DNA of 64,000 bases from Ustilaginoidea virens (taxonomy: Eukaryota > Ascomycota > Sordariomycetes > Hypocreales > Clavicipitaceae). Each line of letters begins with the position of its first letter. Positions within the stretch are counted from its first letter, which is position 1. The position numbers and the translations under genes were made by a program. A model generated the notes under the pieces. It was not told the origin of the DNA. It did no database searches and worked only from the letters and a program-made list of their open reading frames with translations. Shown piece after piece: positions 11,397 to 21,886 of the stretch. The stretch is from NCBI RefSeq assembly GCF_000687475.1, contig NC_057320.1:2852001-2916000 (forward strand), in the 5' to 3' direction.

Positions 11397-12919
11397 CTAG
11401 CATGCTACTATACTCGCGTTGCTGCCGTTTCCGACCGTCGGATTCGCATTCGCAGCCGCAGCGGCGTGAGCGTTCAGGTTGGAGACGGACAGCAGGCTCG
11501 CGCCGAGGTCCATTTCCGGGTGGAGGGGATACATGGGCGCCTCCATGGTGGTGCCGTCGAAGATGACGGTATTCTGGATGGGCTGCTGCGACTGGCCGAG
11601 GACGTTGATGACGTCCTGGGCCAGCTGGCCGCCGAGGATGGCGGTCACGGGGGCGATTTCGCTCCCCAGGTTCTGCAGAAACTTTCGCAAAACGCACGGC
11701 TTGAGCGTCTCGCTGGGCAAGCTCAGGGCCTTGTGCTTTTGAGTGGCAATCTGCGTGAAGACGCGCAGGTCCTCCCTGCTGAGGATGTCGGGAAGGCGGC
11801 CTCCATGCAGCAGCTGGAACTCCCACAGGGCCCGCAGACAGGACAAGGCGGGGGTGACGCATCTCAGCCGCCGCTTGGAGGCGGTGTACTCGGCGGGGAG
11901 CACGGCTGCGTCGCTGGCCAGGTACCAGGTCGAGTAGAGCTCGCGCTTGGTGACGAGCTCGGTGGGCTTGTTGCCCCGTGTTTCGGTGCTGACGTGGACG
12001 ACGGAGCGGGTGCGGGACTCTTGTCTGGGAGCGGTGGCGACGTTGCTCGCTTCGCGCCGGATCACAAAGTCGTGCTCAATCAGGTCGCTGAATATGAAGC
12101 CGTACATGCCATGGGTCCCGGCGGCATAAAAGGGCCGGCTGTTGATCCGGGTGGCGGTGTTGATTATGTTGACCGTGTCGGGGCCCAGGTCCGTGGCGAT
12201 TACTACGCTGTAGGCGGCGAAGTAGCTCGGGCCCTTGGCAGTGACGCTCTGGGGGTCGACGTGGACCTGCACTCGAGGGTTGAGCTTGCGGAGCGCGTGA
12301 CTGGCAGCCTCGGCGCGGTTCTGGCCGACGAGACTCTCGCCGCCTTCGGACAGGAAGAACTGGCAACCAAGGTCGGCCTCGGTCACCAGAGAGCCGTCGA
12401 GAAGGGTGATGGAGCCCACACCGGCGAGCACAAGGTTTTTGGCGATTTCGTGGGCCAAGCCGCGCATGGTTATGAGAAGAATGTGGGCGTTTTGTATCTT
12501 TTGCTGGGCCGCCATGCCCCAGAGGCGTATCTGCCTGTCGTAGAGAGCAACGTCGTCTGCGGCCGGTTCAGTAATCATCAGGCGCGGATATGGCAGGGCA
12601 CTGACGTACCAGGGGACACGGTGCTGGGGGGGATCTGCATGGGGGCGCCGTTTGCCGCCATGGCGGGCGCGAGACGTGAGGCATCAGGAACGGGGATGCC
12701 ACCCACATCGGCATCTTGAAGCAAAGGCCCAGAATCCGCCATGACGGAAGCCATGGGATTCAACAAGCTCCCGTGTTGCAAGAGGCTTGAGTCAAAGGCA
12801 GGCGCGTTTCCGTTTGGCTCCAGGATCTGCTGGGCGGGTGGCAGGGCACGGGCACGGGCACGGGCACCTCCGTCTGGATTCGTACCGACGTGTTCTTGCC
12901 CTCGGTTCTGTTGATCCAT
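11397..12919 (-). CDS. AOS1: SUMO-activating enzyme E1 subunit 1 (AOS1)
   Basis: Two exons, 12919-12610 and 12556-11397, 489 residues. The 53-nt intron (12609-12557) has GTACGT, a TACTGAAC branch and GCAG. The E1 fold starts at about residue 104 with DVALYDRQIRLWG, the hallmark opening of Aos1/Uba1-type adenylation domains. It continues with the nucleotide-binding stretch RGLAHEIAKNLVLAGVGS and ends with EIAPVTAILGGQLAQDVIN, also typical. Known role: with Uba2 it adenylates SUMO and passes it to Ubc9. As expected for AOS1 it lacks a catalytic cysteine domain of its own. An N-terminal extension of about 100 residues, containing an Arg-Ala run coded by a GGGCAC repeat, is longer than usual. The C-terminus is Ala/Asn-rich. 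The intron itself contains an in-frame ATG (see findings). Confidence 0.93.
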
Positions 12920-14777
12920 TGCGGCTACTCGCGCCGCGATGATTCCCGACCAAGGAGCAGCAGCAGTTGTTGTAAGCGACGGAGGTGAGAAGACAAATGC
13001 TCCTCCTTGTCGTTGAGGGATGGGAAGTTTCGGGGGCCCAAGACTGATTGAGAATTGCTGGTTTGCGGAATCGTATAAGCCGTCGAGCTCGGCAGGTGGA
13101 GTTGGCGCCCAGATGGGATGAGACGGGGTTCAAGATCTGAGAGCCGAGTCAAGCCGTGGTGATTTGACACTCGGCAATGGAGAAGGAGGAAACCATGTAC
13201 AAGTCCCAAGAGCAGTCAGTGTATGGTGTCGAGGCCCGGTGTCGAGCCTGGGTCGCACGGCTCCGATGAGGGCCAGATTTCGGAATCAAATGCCCTGGAG
13301 TGTAACTATCGAGGCAGCGAGTGAGTTAAAGTGAAAGCTTCCTTGGAAAGTCGGACTGGATAGCGAACTTTTTGAGGTTGGGTTGCCTGAAAGAAGGAGC
13401 TGACGTAAACACCGGACGTAAGAACCGCGAGCTGTGATTGGTGGCAGCTGACTTGGCCGTCATGGACTGGAGACACGGAACTGAAGAGTCCAGGATGCCA
13501 GGGATTCCAGCAGGTAAGGTAACCTCTGGTATGCACCGCATGTACCTAATGTGCGAGGTAGGTTAGGTACCGGCCGCTACTGGCTGGTACCAGATTTTCT
13601 CGGCCAGAGAGGCATGATTTTCCTGCAGGCACTTCCTATTCCGTCTCGGCTCCCGAGTCGCGGGGCTTGACCACATGCAATGGCAATTACCAACCACCAG
13701 ACGCCCGTACTCTCCGTATGTACCTCTGCGCAGTGCTCCGTACCTACAACGCTCTCTGTACAGCAAAACTCCGCCGCCAGGCTGATGGCACGACTACGGA
13801 AATGTACCTACCTTAGGTACCTACCTACCTAGGTACCTACCTACCTTAGGTAGGCATAGTACGGAGTAGGTAGATACCTGGTAGGTACCTATTTTACCAG
13901 ACGCACGGAGTAGCCGGCCGTGAAGTGACCAGGTCACTGTCACTGTCACTGTCACTGGTGGCACTTTCCCTACGCCCGTCCCTCCTGCCAAGTTATCGTA
14001 GGCAGTTGCCCTCCCCTCCCTCTTCCCTTCCACCTCGTGAAACCCTCGCACCTGCTCTCGCTCTCGTTCACCGCGAGCCAAACGAAAAGAAAAGACACAA
14101 ACCATCCGACACAAACCATCCGACACAACCGTTCGACACTACTCCGTACCATCCGTTACTACTTCAGCCCGCCCTTCCCTTCCCTTCCCTTCCCTTCCCT
14201 CTCCCCTCCCTTCCTTCCCCTCCCTCGCGGCGATTTACGCCTGCGCACTCGACCTCGACCATCCAGGTGTCCCGTTTCCAGTAGAAACACTTGTTCAGAT
14301 ATTCTCGTGACCCGGACCTGACGACCTGACTCCATCCGGCCTCTTCATCATTGCCTCTTCCCCACGCGACCCGAAACCCCCCCCCCCCCCCCCTCTCTCC
14401 CCTTCCCCCCGTCCGGCCAATCTTGTGGTTGGATCCGATCCATACAACCCAACAAACAAGTCTTGTTCTTGTTCATTTTCTCTGCTCCGCAAATTGGAGG
14501 TAATGGGTCCACCTCCGTCTCTCTTGATTTCCGTCTCCATCTCGACAACCCCACGGCGACCTGCGGCAGTCACCTCTTCTCTCGACTCCCTACTCTCCAG
14601 GCCCGTTTTCCTCTGGCAATTCTCCTTCTATAATTAGTCCCTGGGCCTACTTCGTTGGCGGCTTGACGGCGTCACCCAGGCACAAACTTTGACTGCCGAC
14701 AACCCTGTGGCATAATCGAGACCTCGACTGGACAAGAGCAGCAGCAGTCTTCCCTCTCGACATCCGCAACCCTCATC
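12920..14777. other. Divergent promoter region, AOS1 and the 14778 gene
   Basis: No gene seen. It contains a dense GGTACC/CTAC island (13805-13892), a GTCACT run near 13932-13955, a CCCTT repeat near 14173-14198 and a C run near 14378-14392. The stretch from about 13960 to 14640 is strongly CT-rich, as in long fungal leaders. Confidence 0.55.
13805..13892. repeat. GGTACCTA/TACCTACC palindrome island
   Basis: About 88 bases made almost wholly of TACCTACC, CTTAGGTA and GGTACC units on both strands, with one TACGGAGTA motif at about 13859. It is the densest island of this family in the window. Confidence 0.85.
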
Positions 14778-16626
14778 ATGGCCTCCAGATCGGGGGCCGG
14801 CTCTAATGGGAATCGCCAACCACGCCCACGAGATGCACGACGACAATTCCGACCCGTCTCTCTCCCCACCTTGCCGTCATTGCGAACCTTGAACATTGAG
14901 CGGCGACGTCCTGCACCGCCCCTGCCACCACCCCCCGCCTTATCCGCCGCGAATCATAGCGCTGATGTCGCAACGAACGACTCCCGTCCCGCAACGAGAT
15001 ACTGGTCGGCAGCCGCTAGGAGGGCCGAGCGCATCCGCAATCTCGACGATAGAGCCCCCAGCTTGGACGACCTGGAGTCCAACGCCATTGATCAATCGTG
15101 GTTCTCGACAGCACGCGCCTCTCTCCGCTTGCGGCCCATCCACACTACCACTGCCAGCAGCCAACATCACTGGGCACCCAATCTTGATGAGCTCGACCAA
15201 AGCCTTGACGAAGCCAACTCGCAGCTTCGCTCTCTTCTGGACATGACGAATCACATCAACCTCATGACCCCCTTGCTTCCAGCCGGTCTCTCCCCCGTGA
15301 CTCGGTCCCACGACTTCCCCGACGACACCATCAGAAACAAACGCCGCAAGATCGACTCAAGCCGGCCAGTTCCCAGTTTTAAGGGGTTCCGATATGGCAA
15401 GTATGGACAGGTCGAACCGGGCCAGTTACAGATGGAGATGGTCAGCTGTGACGGAGGCATGTTTTCAAACGAGTCGTCGTATGCGGCCGAGAATATCCTC
15501 AAAGACGACAATTCCGTATACTGCACCAAGGGAAACCGGTGTAATATTGTCCTACGACACCAAGGCGCCACGGTTTTCACTCTGCAAGAGTTGACAATCA
15601 AGGCCCCTACCTCTATGAGCTATTCACATCCGTAAGCCGCAAAGCCTCTGCGCCCTTTTTTTTTTTTTTTTTTTTTTTTTTCCCAAAACCAAGATTTTAC
15701 TAAACCCCATTCAAAGAGTTCGTGAAGGCATGATTTTCATCTCCATGGATCAGGACGACATCCTCAGTCGCACGGCGCAGTATCAGATCCAATACCCACC
15801 GTCATCTCACCACGGCAACTGGAACTCCAACGACAGCAGCGCAGCTTCGGTCAGCAACTCTCGCCAGGCTGAGCGAGACCCCACCCCTAGACATATCATT
15901 TCCATACGGCACCACGACGATGGCACCACATCCACCCGCGTCCATCGGTCTCATCCCCCGCATATCTTTCTCCACGACTCCCGCCAAAGCCAGCACGGCA
16001 ACCGTCAGACCCACCAGGACGAGGACGCGGGTCCCGACCATTCTTTACCGGAAATGCCCCAAGAATTTACCACGAACCAGCCCGACTTCAACATTACCAC
16101 CGAATGCACCTCGGACGAAGAAGAAGGTTACGAAGTACCCCATGTTCTCCGCCGGGCCCCTAACCGCATCGGCTCCCTGCCCTTTGAGACGGAAACGTCC
16201 GATTCCGAGGATACAGCAAACCCTTTTTCAGCATCCGAGCTTGCCGAAGCATTCCCCCAGCAAATCCCGCAACTACCCCCCATGCTGGCCATTCAAGGCC
16301 CTTCACACACTGTACCCCACGAACGAGAAGGAGAAAGGGACCATTCCAGCCTCTCTCTCTCGGAAGCGTGGGAAGCCCACGCCACCGCCACTCAAGAGGC
16401 TGTTCGTGCCGTAGGAGGGACCCTTCTTGTCCCCCACGCCAGGTTCTTCATTGAGAAGAAAAAGTCAAAGTGCACCATTCGATTTGACCCCCCCGTTTCA
16501 GGGAGGTTTATCCTCCTCAAAATGTGGAGCTCACATCACACATCCCACGGCAACATTGACATTCAGAGCGTCATGGCCAAAGGCTTTGCTGGGCCTCGGT
16601 TCTTCCCCTCGGTGCAACTAAGTTGA
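14778..16626 (+). CDS. Protein of unknown function with a split beta-rich conserved region
   Basis: Two exons, 14778-15631 and 15717-16626, 587 residues; the 85-nt intron has GTAAGC, a TTACTAAAC branch after a 24-T run, and AAAG. Not recognised. The N-terminal 190 residues are basic and Pro-rich with a possible nuclear signal (RNKRRK). Residues about 200-305 (VYCTKGNRCNIVLRHQGATV, FTLQELTIKAP, VREGMIFISM) read like one half of a jelly-roll or discoidin-type fold. The last 50 residues (CTIRFDPPVSGRFILLKMWS) read like its closing strands. A long acidic, His/Ser-rich linker (about 310-520) separates the two. A galactose-binding-like fold is a guess from the alternating hydrophobic pattern and needs a profile search. 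Start chosen at the first ATG after a CT-rich leader; the codon is in a usable context (ATCATGG). Confidence 0.8.
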
Positions 16627-17630
16627 CATGTTGTTTTTTTTTTACCGCTCCCAACATGCCGGGGAGAAGAGTTGGCGCACCAGTAAACGCGAAAGAAGAA
16701 AGAAAAGGACGAATTAAGTGGCAAAGCAAGGGGGGGAGCAAACGCATTGTTTTTATTCCTTTTCTTCCGTATTCATGGAAGCTTCCCATCCCATGAGCTT
16801 GCTCAGTACGTTGTATAAATGCCGTCTTGTGAATACCAAAGGTTTTGGATATTGCATATAAACCTCCTTTTTTTTTTCCTCAAGAACGTTGTGAACGAGC
16901 TTTCTATCAGGCATTGTGTGTGTGCGTCTTTTCCCCGCGCGTTATATATCCATAGTTTTCTTGCCATTTTATAAAACAAAATTATATAACCAAGTAAACA
17001 AAAGCATGGTCATGATTGGTAGAAGACTTGGCGGCTGGCAAACAACATGACAACATGGTTTTTTTTCGAAGCACCATCAAGCAGGGTATTCCACCAACAC
17101 CAACCGCTTATTTCCTGTGGGTTACAGAAACGAGGAATGGCATGTACATGCCTGGCATAGATAGGAGGTATATACAAGGTAGCTTGGTATGAGGCCAAAG
17201 TAAGCCACTTCAAAACACACAAGCACAGACTGCATCATCAGGGCAGTTTCGGGAGCATCGCCACGCACCGCACACACACACCAACACACAGTTATTACCG
17301 ATATACAGGATACGCCACTCTGAGTGATGGAAGGAAAGAGGGAACCGGCAAGTTAGTGAGGGTGACGGGCGTCCTTGGTAAGTGAGGCAGGAACGGAACG
17401 GTATCCTAGGGGGGAACGGCGCGGTGTTGCTTCCCATGCCGCCTTCTCTGCACGAATATCAATGTCGCGTTCGTATGCTGAAAAGTGGTGGACTTGACTT
17501 GCCCTCGATGCCACCCAGGTCGTGCCTCTCCGCGACGATTCCTCCGGGCTTGCTGCTTGTTTTTCTTCCCCCCCCCCCCCCCCCCCCCCTTTTATATAAG
17601 CAACAGATGTGTGTCTCGTGTTTCTTGTTT
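16627..17630. other. Tail-to-tail spacer, no gene seen
   Basis: Holds the 3' UTRs of the 14778 gene and the PQ-loop gene. AT-rich stretches at 16800-17000 (TATATA, ATAAAA) fit polyadenylation signals. A 20-base C run lies near 17570-17589. Confidence 0.55.
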
Positions 17631-19181
17631 TCAGACATTCTCGGAACGAACTCGTGGCAGGATAGGTCTCTCATCATAGGGAGGATCGTCTCTGTCTTGG
17701 GGCTCCTGTCCGTGGGGAAAACACGCGCCATGAATGTGTTCCACATGCCGGTCTTTTTCGCTCTGGTTGTAGTAAAAGTATTGGCAAAAGACAACAAGAT
17801 CCATTGCGAGGGTAACGGCGGCGCCAGCTAACCAGCTTAGGTTGACAAGCATGTATTTTCCGTATATGCGGCCAGCTTCGCCAGGCTTGCATTCGTGATG
17901 CTTGCATTGCGGCTCAAATGCGAAGATGGAAAGGACGTATGTGACGTTTCCAAGACAAGCAAAGATGAAGAAGAGCATGCTCAGCCCTTCGGTCGTCTTT
18001 CGACGGTAGTTGAGAATGAGCTGGGGGACTCGAGAGGCTATGTAAAAGAGAGCACACAGGTAGCCAAAGAACTGGCCCCAAGGACTGAATGCAAGGGCGT
18101 CCTGTCCGCCGGCCAGGGGTTCCTTCTCGCCGCGAGTGGCCTGTTCGGCCAGGAACCAGCCTACAGCTCCAGCGACGCAGACCATGAAGACTATGGCAGC
18201 ATTCCAGACCACAGTCTGCAGCTTGCTGGGTGGTGGTGACGGCTGCTCGATGTTGGAAATATGAGGCACAACCGGCGACAGACCGGTCCAGTCGGATCCA
18301 CGACGCTCGGCGTGGTCAGCATGGCCCAGCAAGGATGTTTGTTCGTTGGCGTTGGCGCTGGCGTTGGCGTTGGCGTTGGCGTTCCCGTTGGTTTGGGAGC
18401 AAGGCTTGACGATGGGCGAGGTGGGTTCGTCTCGCAAAGTAAATCCGCGATAGTAAAAGCATTGAGCCAGGAGAACGATATCAGCCAGGGTATAGTACAC
18501 GGCCAGGATAATCTGTTGTGATTTGCTATCAGCCGCCATGCAGGACTAGGGGGGGACGACGAGATGTAGTCGTGCTGACCATGGTGGGCAAAACACCCTG
18601 AAGAACTGCGCCGGCGATGTTGAAGACATCTCCGATGAGCCATACAATGACGAATTGGATTGACAGAGCCTCGGCAGAACCGGACCTCCAGTTGGCGATC
18701 AGCTGAGGAGTGAAGACGATGACTGCGAGTTTTGATTAGAGCCGATGCATGCATCAGGGGCAGCGTCCGAGATTCAACATACCCCAACAGGCAATGGATA
18801 TGGACCTGAGCACAGAGCAGATGCAATCATCAGCATGACGTTCAAGTTCTTCTTGCCCAGGCGCTTTGTGGGGCGATGAGCGATGAGCCGGTCACAGATG
18901 AAGTCGGGCACACGGAGGATTCCGGCCCACCGTCTCGTCTGTCTTCCTTTACCTTTTGGCCATGCGTGCATGCTTTCTTGTGTGCCTTTTTCGCAGCCCG
19001 CAGCCCGCAGCCCGCAGCCCGCACCGGGTGGTGTTGATGACTGCATTGTGGCCGGCTCACCAGGGCCCAGGCGTTCCCGGCGTGTTTCAGGAGCAAGGGA
19101 GGGCGTTTGGTTTCCGACTTACCCGCAAAGCCCAGATATTGCCTGCACGTCAAGAGGCAGATTCGCCAGCGGGGGGACCAT
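17631..19181 (-). CDS. PQ-loop vacuolar cationic amino-acid transporter (YPQ/PQLC2-like)
   Basis: Four exons: 19181-19123, 18805-18783, 18722-18580, 18512-17631; 368 residues. Splice signals are GTAAGT, GTATGT and GTCAGC with TCAG, GCAG and ACAG. Exon 2 is only 23 nt. The spliced N-terminus reads MVPPLANLPLDVQAISGLCG then SISIACWVIVFTPQLIANWR, matching the first PQ-loop of Ypq1/PQLC2 proteins. The second PQ-loop is RVPQLILNYRRKTTEGLS. Seven membrane segments can be placed. Known role: export of lysine, arginine and histidine from the vacuole or lysosome. The loop between the two PQ halves carries an Asn-Ala run from a GTTGGC repeat and an EQTSLLG motif resembling a dileucine vacuolar sorting signal. 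An ATG at 18539 inside intron 3 is in frame with exon 4 but would skip the first PQ-loop, so it is not the start. Confidence 0.9.
18345..18388 (-). repeat. GTTGGC hexanucleotide repeat coding Asn-Ala
   Basis: About seven GTTGGC units with one GCTGGC variant. On the coding strand they give NANANANASANAN in the cytosolic or lumenal loop of the PQ-loop protein. Confidence 0.93.
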
Positions 19182-19910
19182 TGCCCACTCGATCGATGGA
19201 CAAGAAGGCTACCATACAGATGGTCTTGTCACCTTGAACCGGGCTTCTCGGACAGGGGACGACCGGGGCCAGCTCAAGATGTTTGGTGGGGAAAGAAAAA
19301 ATAAAAAATAAAAAAAAAGCCGAGACTCGGTCGGGGCGAAATGGGAAGGTAAAAAGGTTTTTTTTACTAAATCATGTGCCTTTTGACGCCCATCCGGGGT
19401 TGCCAATCCGGTGCGGATGCAGGGGGAATGTGAATGTGAATGTGAACGTGAATGTGAATGGGAGAAACGGTTTGACTTGAAGCTACAAGTACAGAAGATG
19501 GGACGAAGAATCGAACATGATGAGAGCGGAGGACGGGCTTTTTCCGCAATGGGACTGACTGGTGGACTGGAAGTCCATCTGCAATACGTATGTACCCAAG
19601 TACCTATCTATAACCGTGGGGGTACCTAAGGTCCCTCCCGGCTACAGAAATGGGAAACAGAGAGTGGGATGAAGATGCAAAGCGCCACTGAGCAAGATGC
19701 TGTCAAAAAAAAAAAAAAAACAGGCATCAAAGACGCAAAAGTGTCAAACTTTGCTCGACTCTTTCTTAAATGGTCGACCTGGTCGAAATGACCGTGGCTC
19801 CATGCATGCATGCCATGTTGCATTGCATGGTGGCGGCGTCTGCATGCAAGTGGGTAGTGGATACCTGCTGTTGTCGATGCATCCAGTCTCTGCCGACGGC
19901 ACCGCTTGCC

Positions 19911-19916
19911 CACGTG
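19911..19916. promoter_or_regulatory. CACGTG E-box (CBF1-type CACGTGAC context)
   Basis: CACGTG followed by AC, the Cbf1-type core, about 300 bp upstream of the NADH diphosphatase start. Family knowledge: Cbf1 binds RTCACGTG. Function here is inference. Confidence 0.4.
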
Positions 19917-19950
19917 ACGCCAATACCTGGGCAACCTCAATGGGCCCCCA

Positions 19951-19987
19951 GCTGCACTGTGCTGCAACACAAAGTGCACAGTGCAGC
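19951..19987. repeat. Perfect 12-bp inverted repeat, 13-nt loop
   Basis: Arms GCTGCACTGTGC (19951-19962) and GCACAGTGCAGC (19976-19987) are exact reverse complements. It lies about 230 bp upstream of the NADH diphosphatase start. Could be a hairpin or a long dyad operator. Confidence 0.85.
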
Positions 19988-20128
19988 GTATTGAACACGT
20001 TCAAGACAGGTACCTATCTATGTACTTCATGCATGTATGTCCCGAGCAGCCAACTTCAGTTGATTGATGCAACCGTCGTCTTTATTCTCGACTTGCGACT
20101 TTCAAGCCCAAAGAGGTAGTCGGTTGCC

Positions 20129-20139
20129 CACGTGCCAAT
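20129..20139 (+). promoter_or_regulatory. CACGTG E-box fused to a CCAAT box
   Basis: CACGTG at 20129-20134 is followed at once by CCAAT at 20135-20139, 78-88 bp before the ATG of the NADH diphosphatase. A plausible CBF1/HAP-type site; inference only. Confidence 0.45.
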
Positions 20140-20216
20140 AACCGCAGCAACACGGCAACACGGCAACACGGCAACACGGCAGCACATCGTCATCAACTCT
20201 CCAGCCTCATCGCCCA

Positions 20217-20935
20217 ATGGCCTCAACCCCCCCCCTTCCCCCCTCCACGCCCGAGCTCCCCGCTCTCGCAGACGACTCCTCCATGCTCACCAGACGTTTC
20301 GGCCCAGAAGTCATCAACTACTTCGCCGGCAGCCGACTCAACCGCTATTCCTTTCTGCGCTCCGACGCCGCCTTTCTCCAAAGGGCCGCCGCCGCTCCGT
20401 CTTCGCGCTTCGTGGTCCTGAGCGACCTGAACCCTCTTGTCGCCCACGACGACTCCTCCTCCTCCTCCTCCTCCTCCTCCGGCAAGCTCGCCCTGCTGAC
20501 GTGGGACGACATCAAGCCACTGGCTGGCGGGGCGCCCTTTGCCAAAACCGATGCCGAAGCCGTCGAGCGATACGACTCGACCGCCCCCTCGCCCACGCTG
20601 CTCGTCTTCCTGGGCGCCGTGGACGACAACGCGTCTCATCAGCGACATGTCGGCGGAGCCGTGTGCACGACTGCGACCTCGGACCATGGACACCTCCACG
20701 GCCAGCCGTTCTTTGCCATCGATGCCACTCCCCGGGGCAAGAGGCGGGATGCCACGCGCGCCTGGTTGGAGAGCCAGGAGGCCAAGGGGCTGCGCATAGC
20801 TACGGATACGAGACGTTTGACCTTGCGTTCGGAACACGGTATGTCCGTCAATCTCGCCTGGGTTCCCGAGGCCCCCCCCTCCTGTTTCGCCTTCAAGATG
20901 AAACCATGAAACTTGCCCCATGATTTAGGAAACCC

Positions 20936-20968
<33 letters not shown>

Positions 20969-21755
20969 GGGGGGGGGGGGTTTGTTTGTGCACTGATTTT
21001 GGCATCTCTTTAATCCTTCATTTTTTGACTTTCCTGGGAAAAATACAAAACCGCCCCCCAATTATGCAGCCGCCATCTTTGCTCAAGCCCGGTCCATCAT
21101 GGACTGGAACACCCGCAACACCTTCTGCGCCGGCTGTGGCAACCGCAACATATCCGTCGAAGCAGGCTACAAGCGACTTTGTCCACCTACAGACCTCAAG
21201 GGCGGCCCGGAGCCCACGCCGCTGAATGATTGCCCCACGCGCCACGGCGTGTCCAACGTCTGCTTCCCGCGGACGGATCCCACAATGATTGCGGCCGTCG
21301 TCTCTGCTGATGGCCAACGCCTCCTGCTGGGCCGCCAACCCCGCTGGCCCCCGCACTTGCATAGCGCGCTTGCGGGATTTCTAGAACCCGGCGAGTCGGT
21401 CGAGGAGGCCGTCCGTCGGGAGGTCTGGGAGGAAGCCGGAGTCAGAGTAGGCAGGGTCGTCATTCATTCCACCCAGCCGTGGCCCTATCCGAGCTTGATG
21501 ATTGGTGCAGTTGCCCAGGCGCTGCCAGGCGACGGGGAGACAATCACTCTCAACGACAACGAGTTGGAGAGCGCGGCGTGGTTCGAAATGGACCAGGTCA
21601 GGGCTGCACTGGCGCAAACTGCGGCAACCCTCGGCTCACCCGCCCCCAAAGGCTACAAGCACGGCGACCTAAGGGTACCGCCTCCTCGGGCCATAGCCAA
21701 TCGACTGATGACGGCAGTCGTGGAGGGCTATCTGTCAGGGCACTCCAAGATATGA
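20217..21755 (+). CDS. NPY1: Peroxisomal-type NADH/NAD+ diphosphatase (Nudix, NPY1/NUDT12-like)
   Basis: Two exons, 20217-20838 and 21070-21755, 435 residues; the 231-nt intron has GTATGT and GCAG. It contains an N-terminal NUDIX-like region (YFAGSRLNRYSFLR), a zinc-ribbon with FCAGCG and later Cys residues, and a full Nudix box at about residues 303-325 (GFLEPGESVEEAVRREVWEE, then AGV). The family signature QPWPYPSLMIG follows the box. Known reaction: NADH to NMNH plus AMP, also decapping NAD-capped RNA in related enzymes. The C-terminus is HSKI; SKI is a variant of the peroxisomal SKL signal, so peroxisomal targeting is possible but weaker than usual. A TCC-repeat codes a nine-Ser run near residue 85. 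Convergent with TTI1; the two stops are only 131 bp apart. Confidence 0.92.
20938..20980 (+). repeat. T30-G13 double homopolymer inside the NADH diphosphatase intron
   Basis: Thirty T followed directly by thirteen G, in the middle of the 231-nt intron. The exact lengths may be unreliable from sequencing. Confidence 0.9.
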
Positions 21756-21886
21756 GCAGAACTTCCTTCTCGCGCGCGCAATCCAAAGTGTCCGCGTATA
21801 GGTGAATCCAGGGCGAATGGGTGTCGGAATCTTCATCAGAGCCATGACCAGGGATGGATAAGCAACTTTTGCCATGCCGTTGATTT

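Larger units (their letters stand above)
19182..20216. other. Divergent promoter region of the PQ-loop gene and the NADH diphosphatase
   Basis: No gene seen. Contains a GTGAAT hexanucleotide repeat (19428-19459), an A17 run near 19705, GCATGCAT-rich sequence (19800-19850), a perfect 12-bp inverted repeat (19951-19987), two CACGTG sites and a CAACACGG repeat (20152-20182). Confidence 0.6.

Noticed and set aside
18512..18539. ATG at 18539 as the start of the PQ-loop transporter
   Set aside because: It lies in intron 3; starting there loses the first PQ-loop, whereas upstream exons restore the full family N-terminus.
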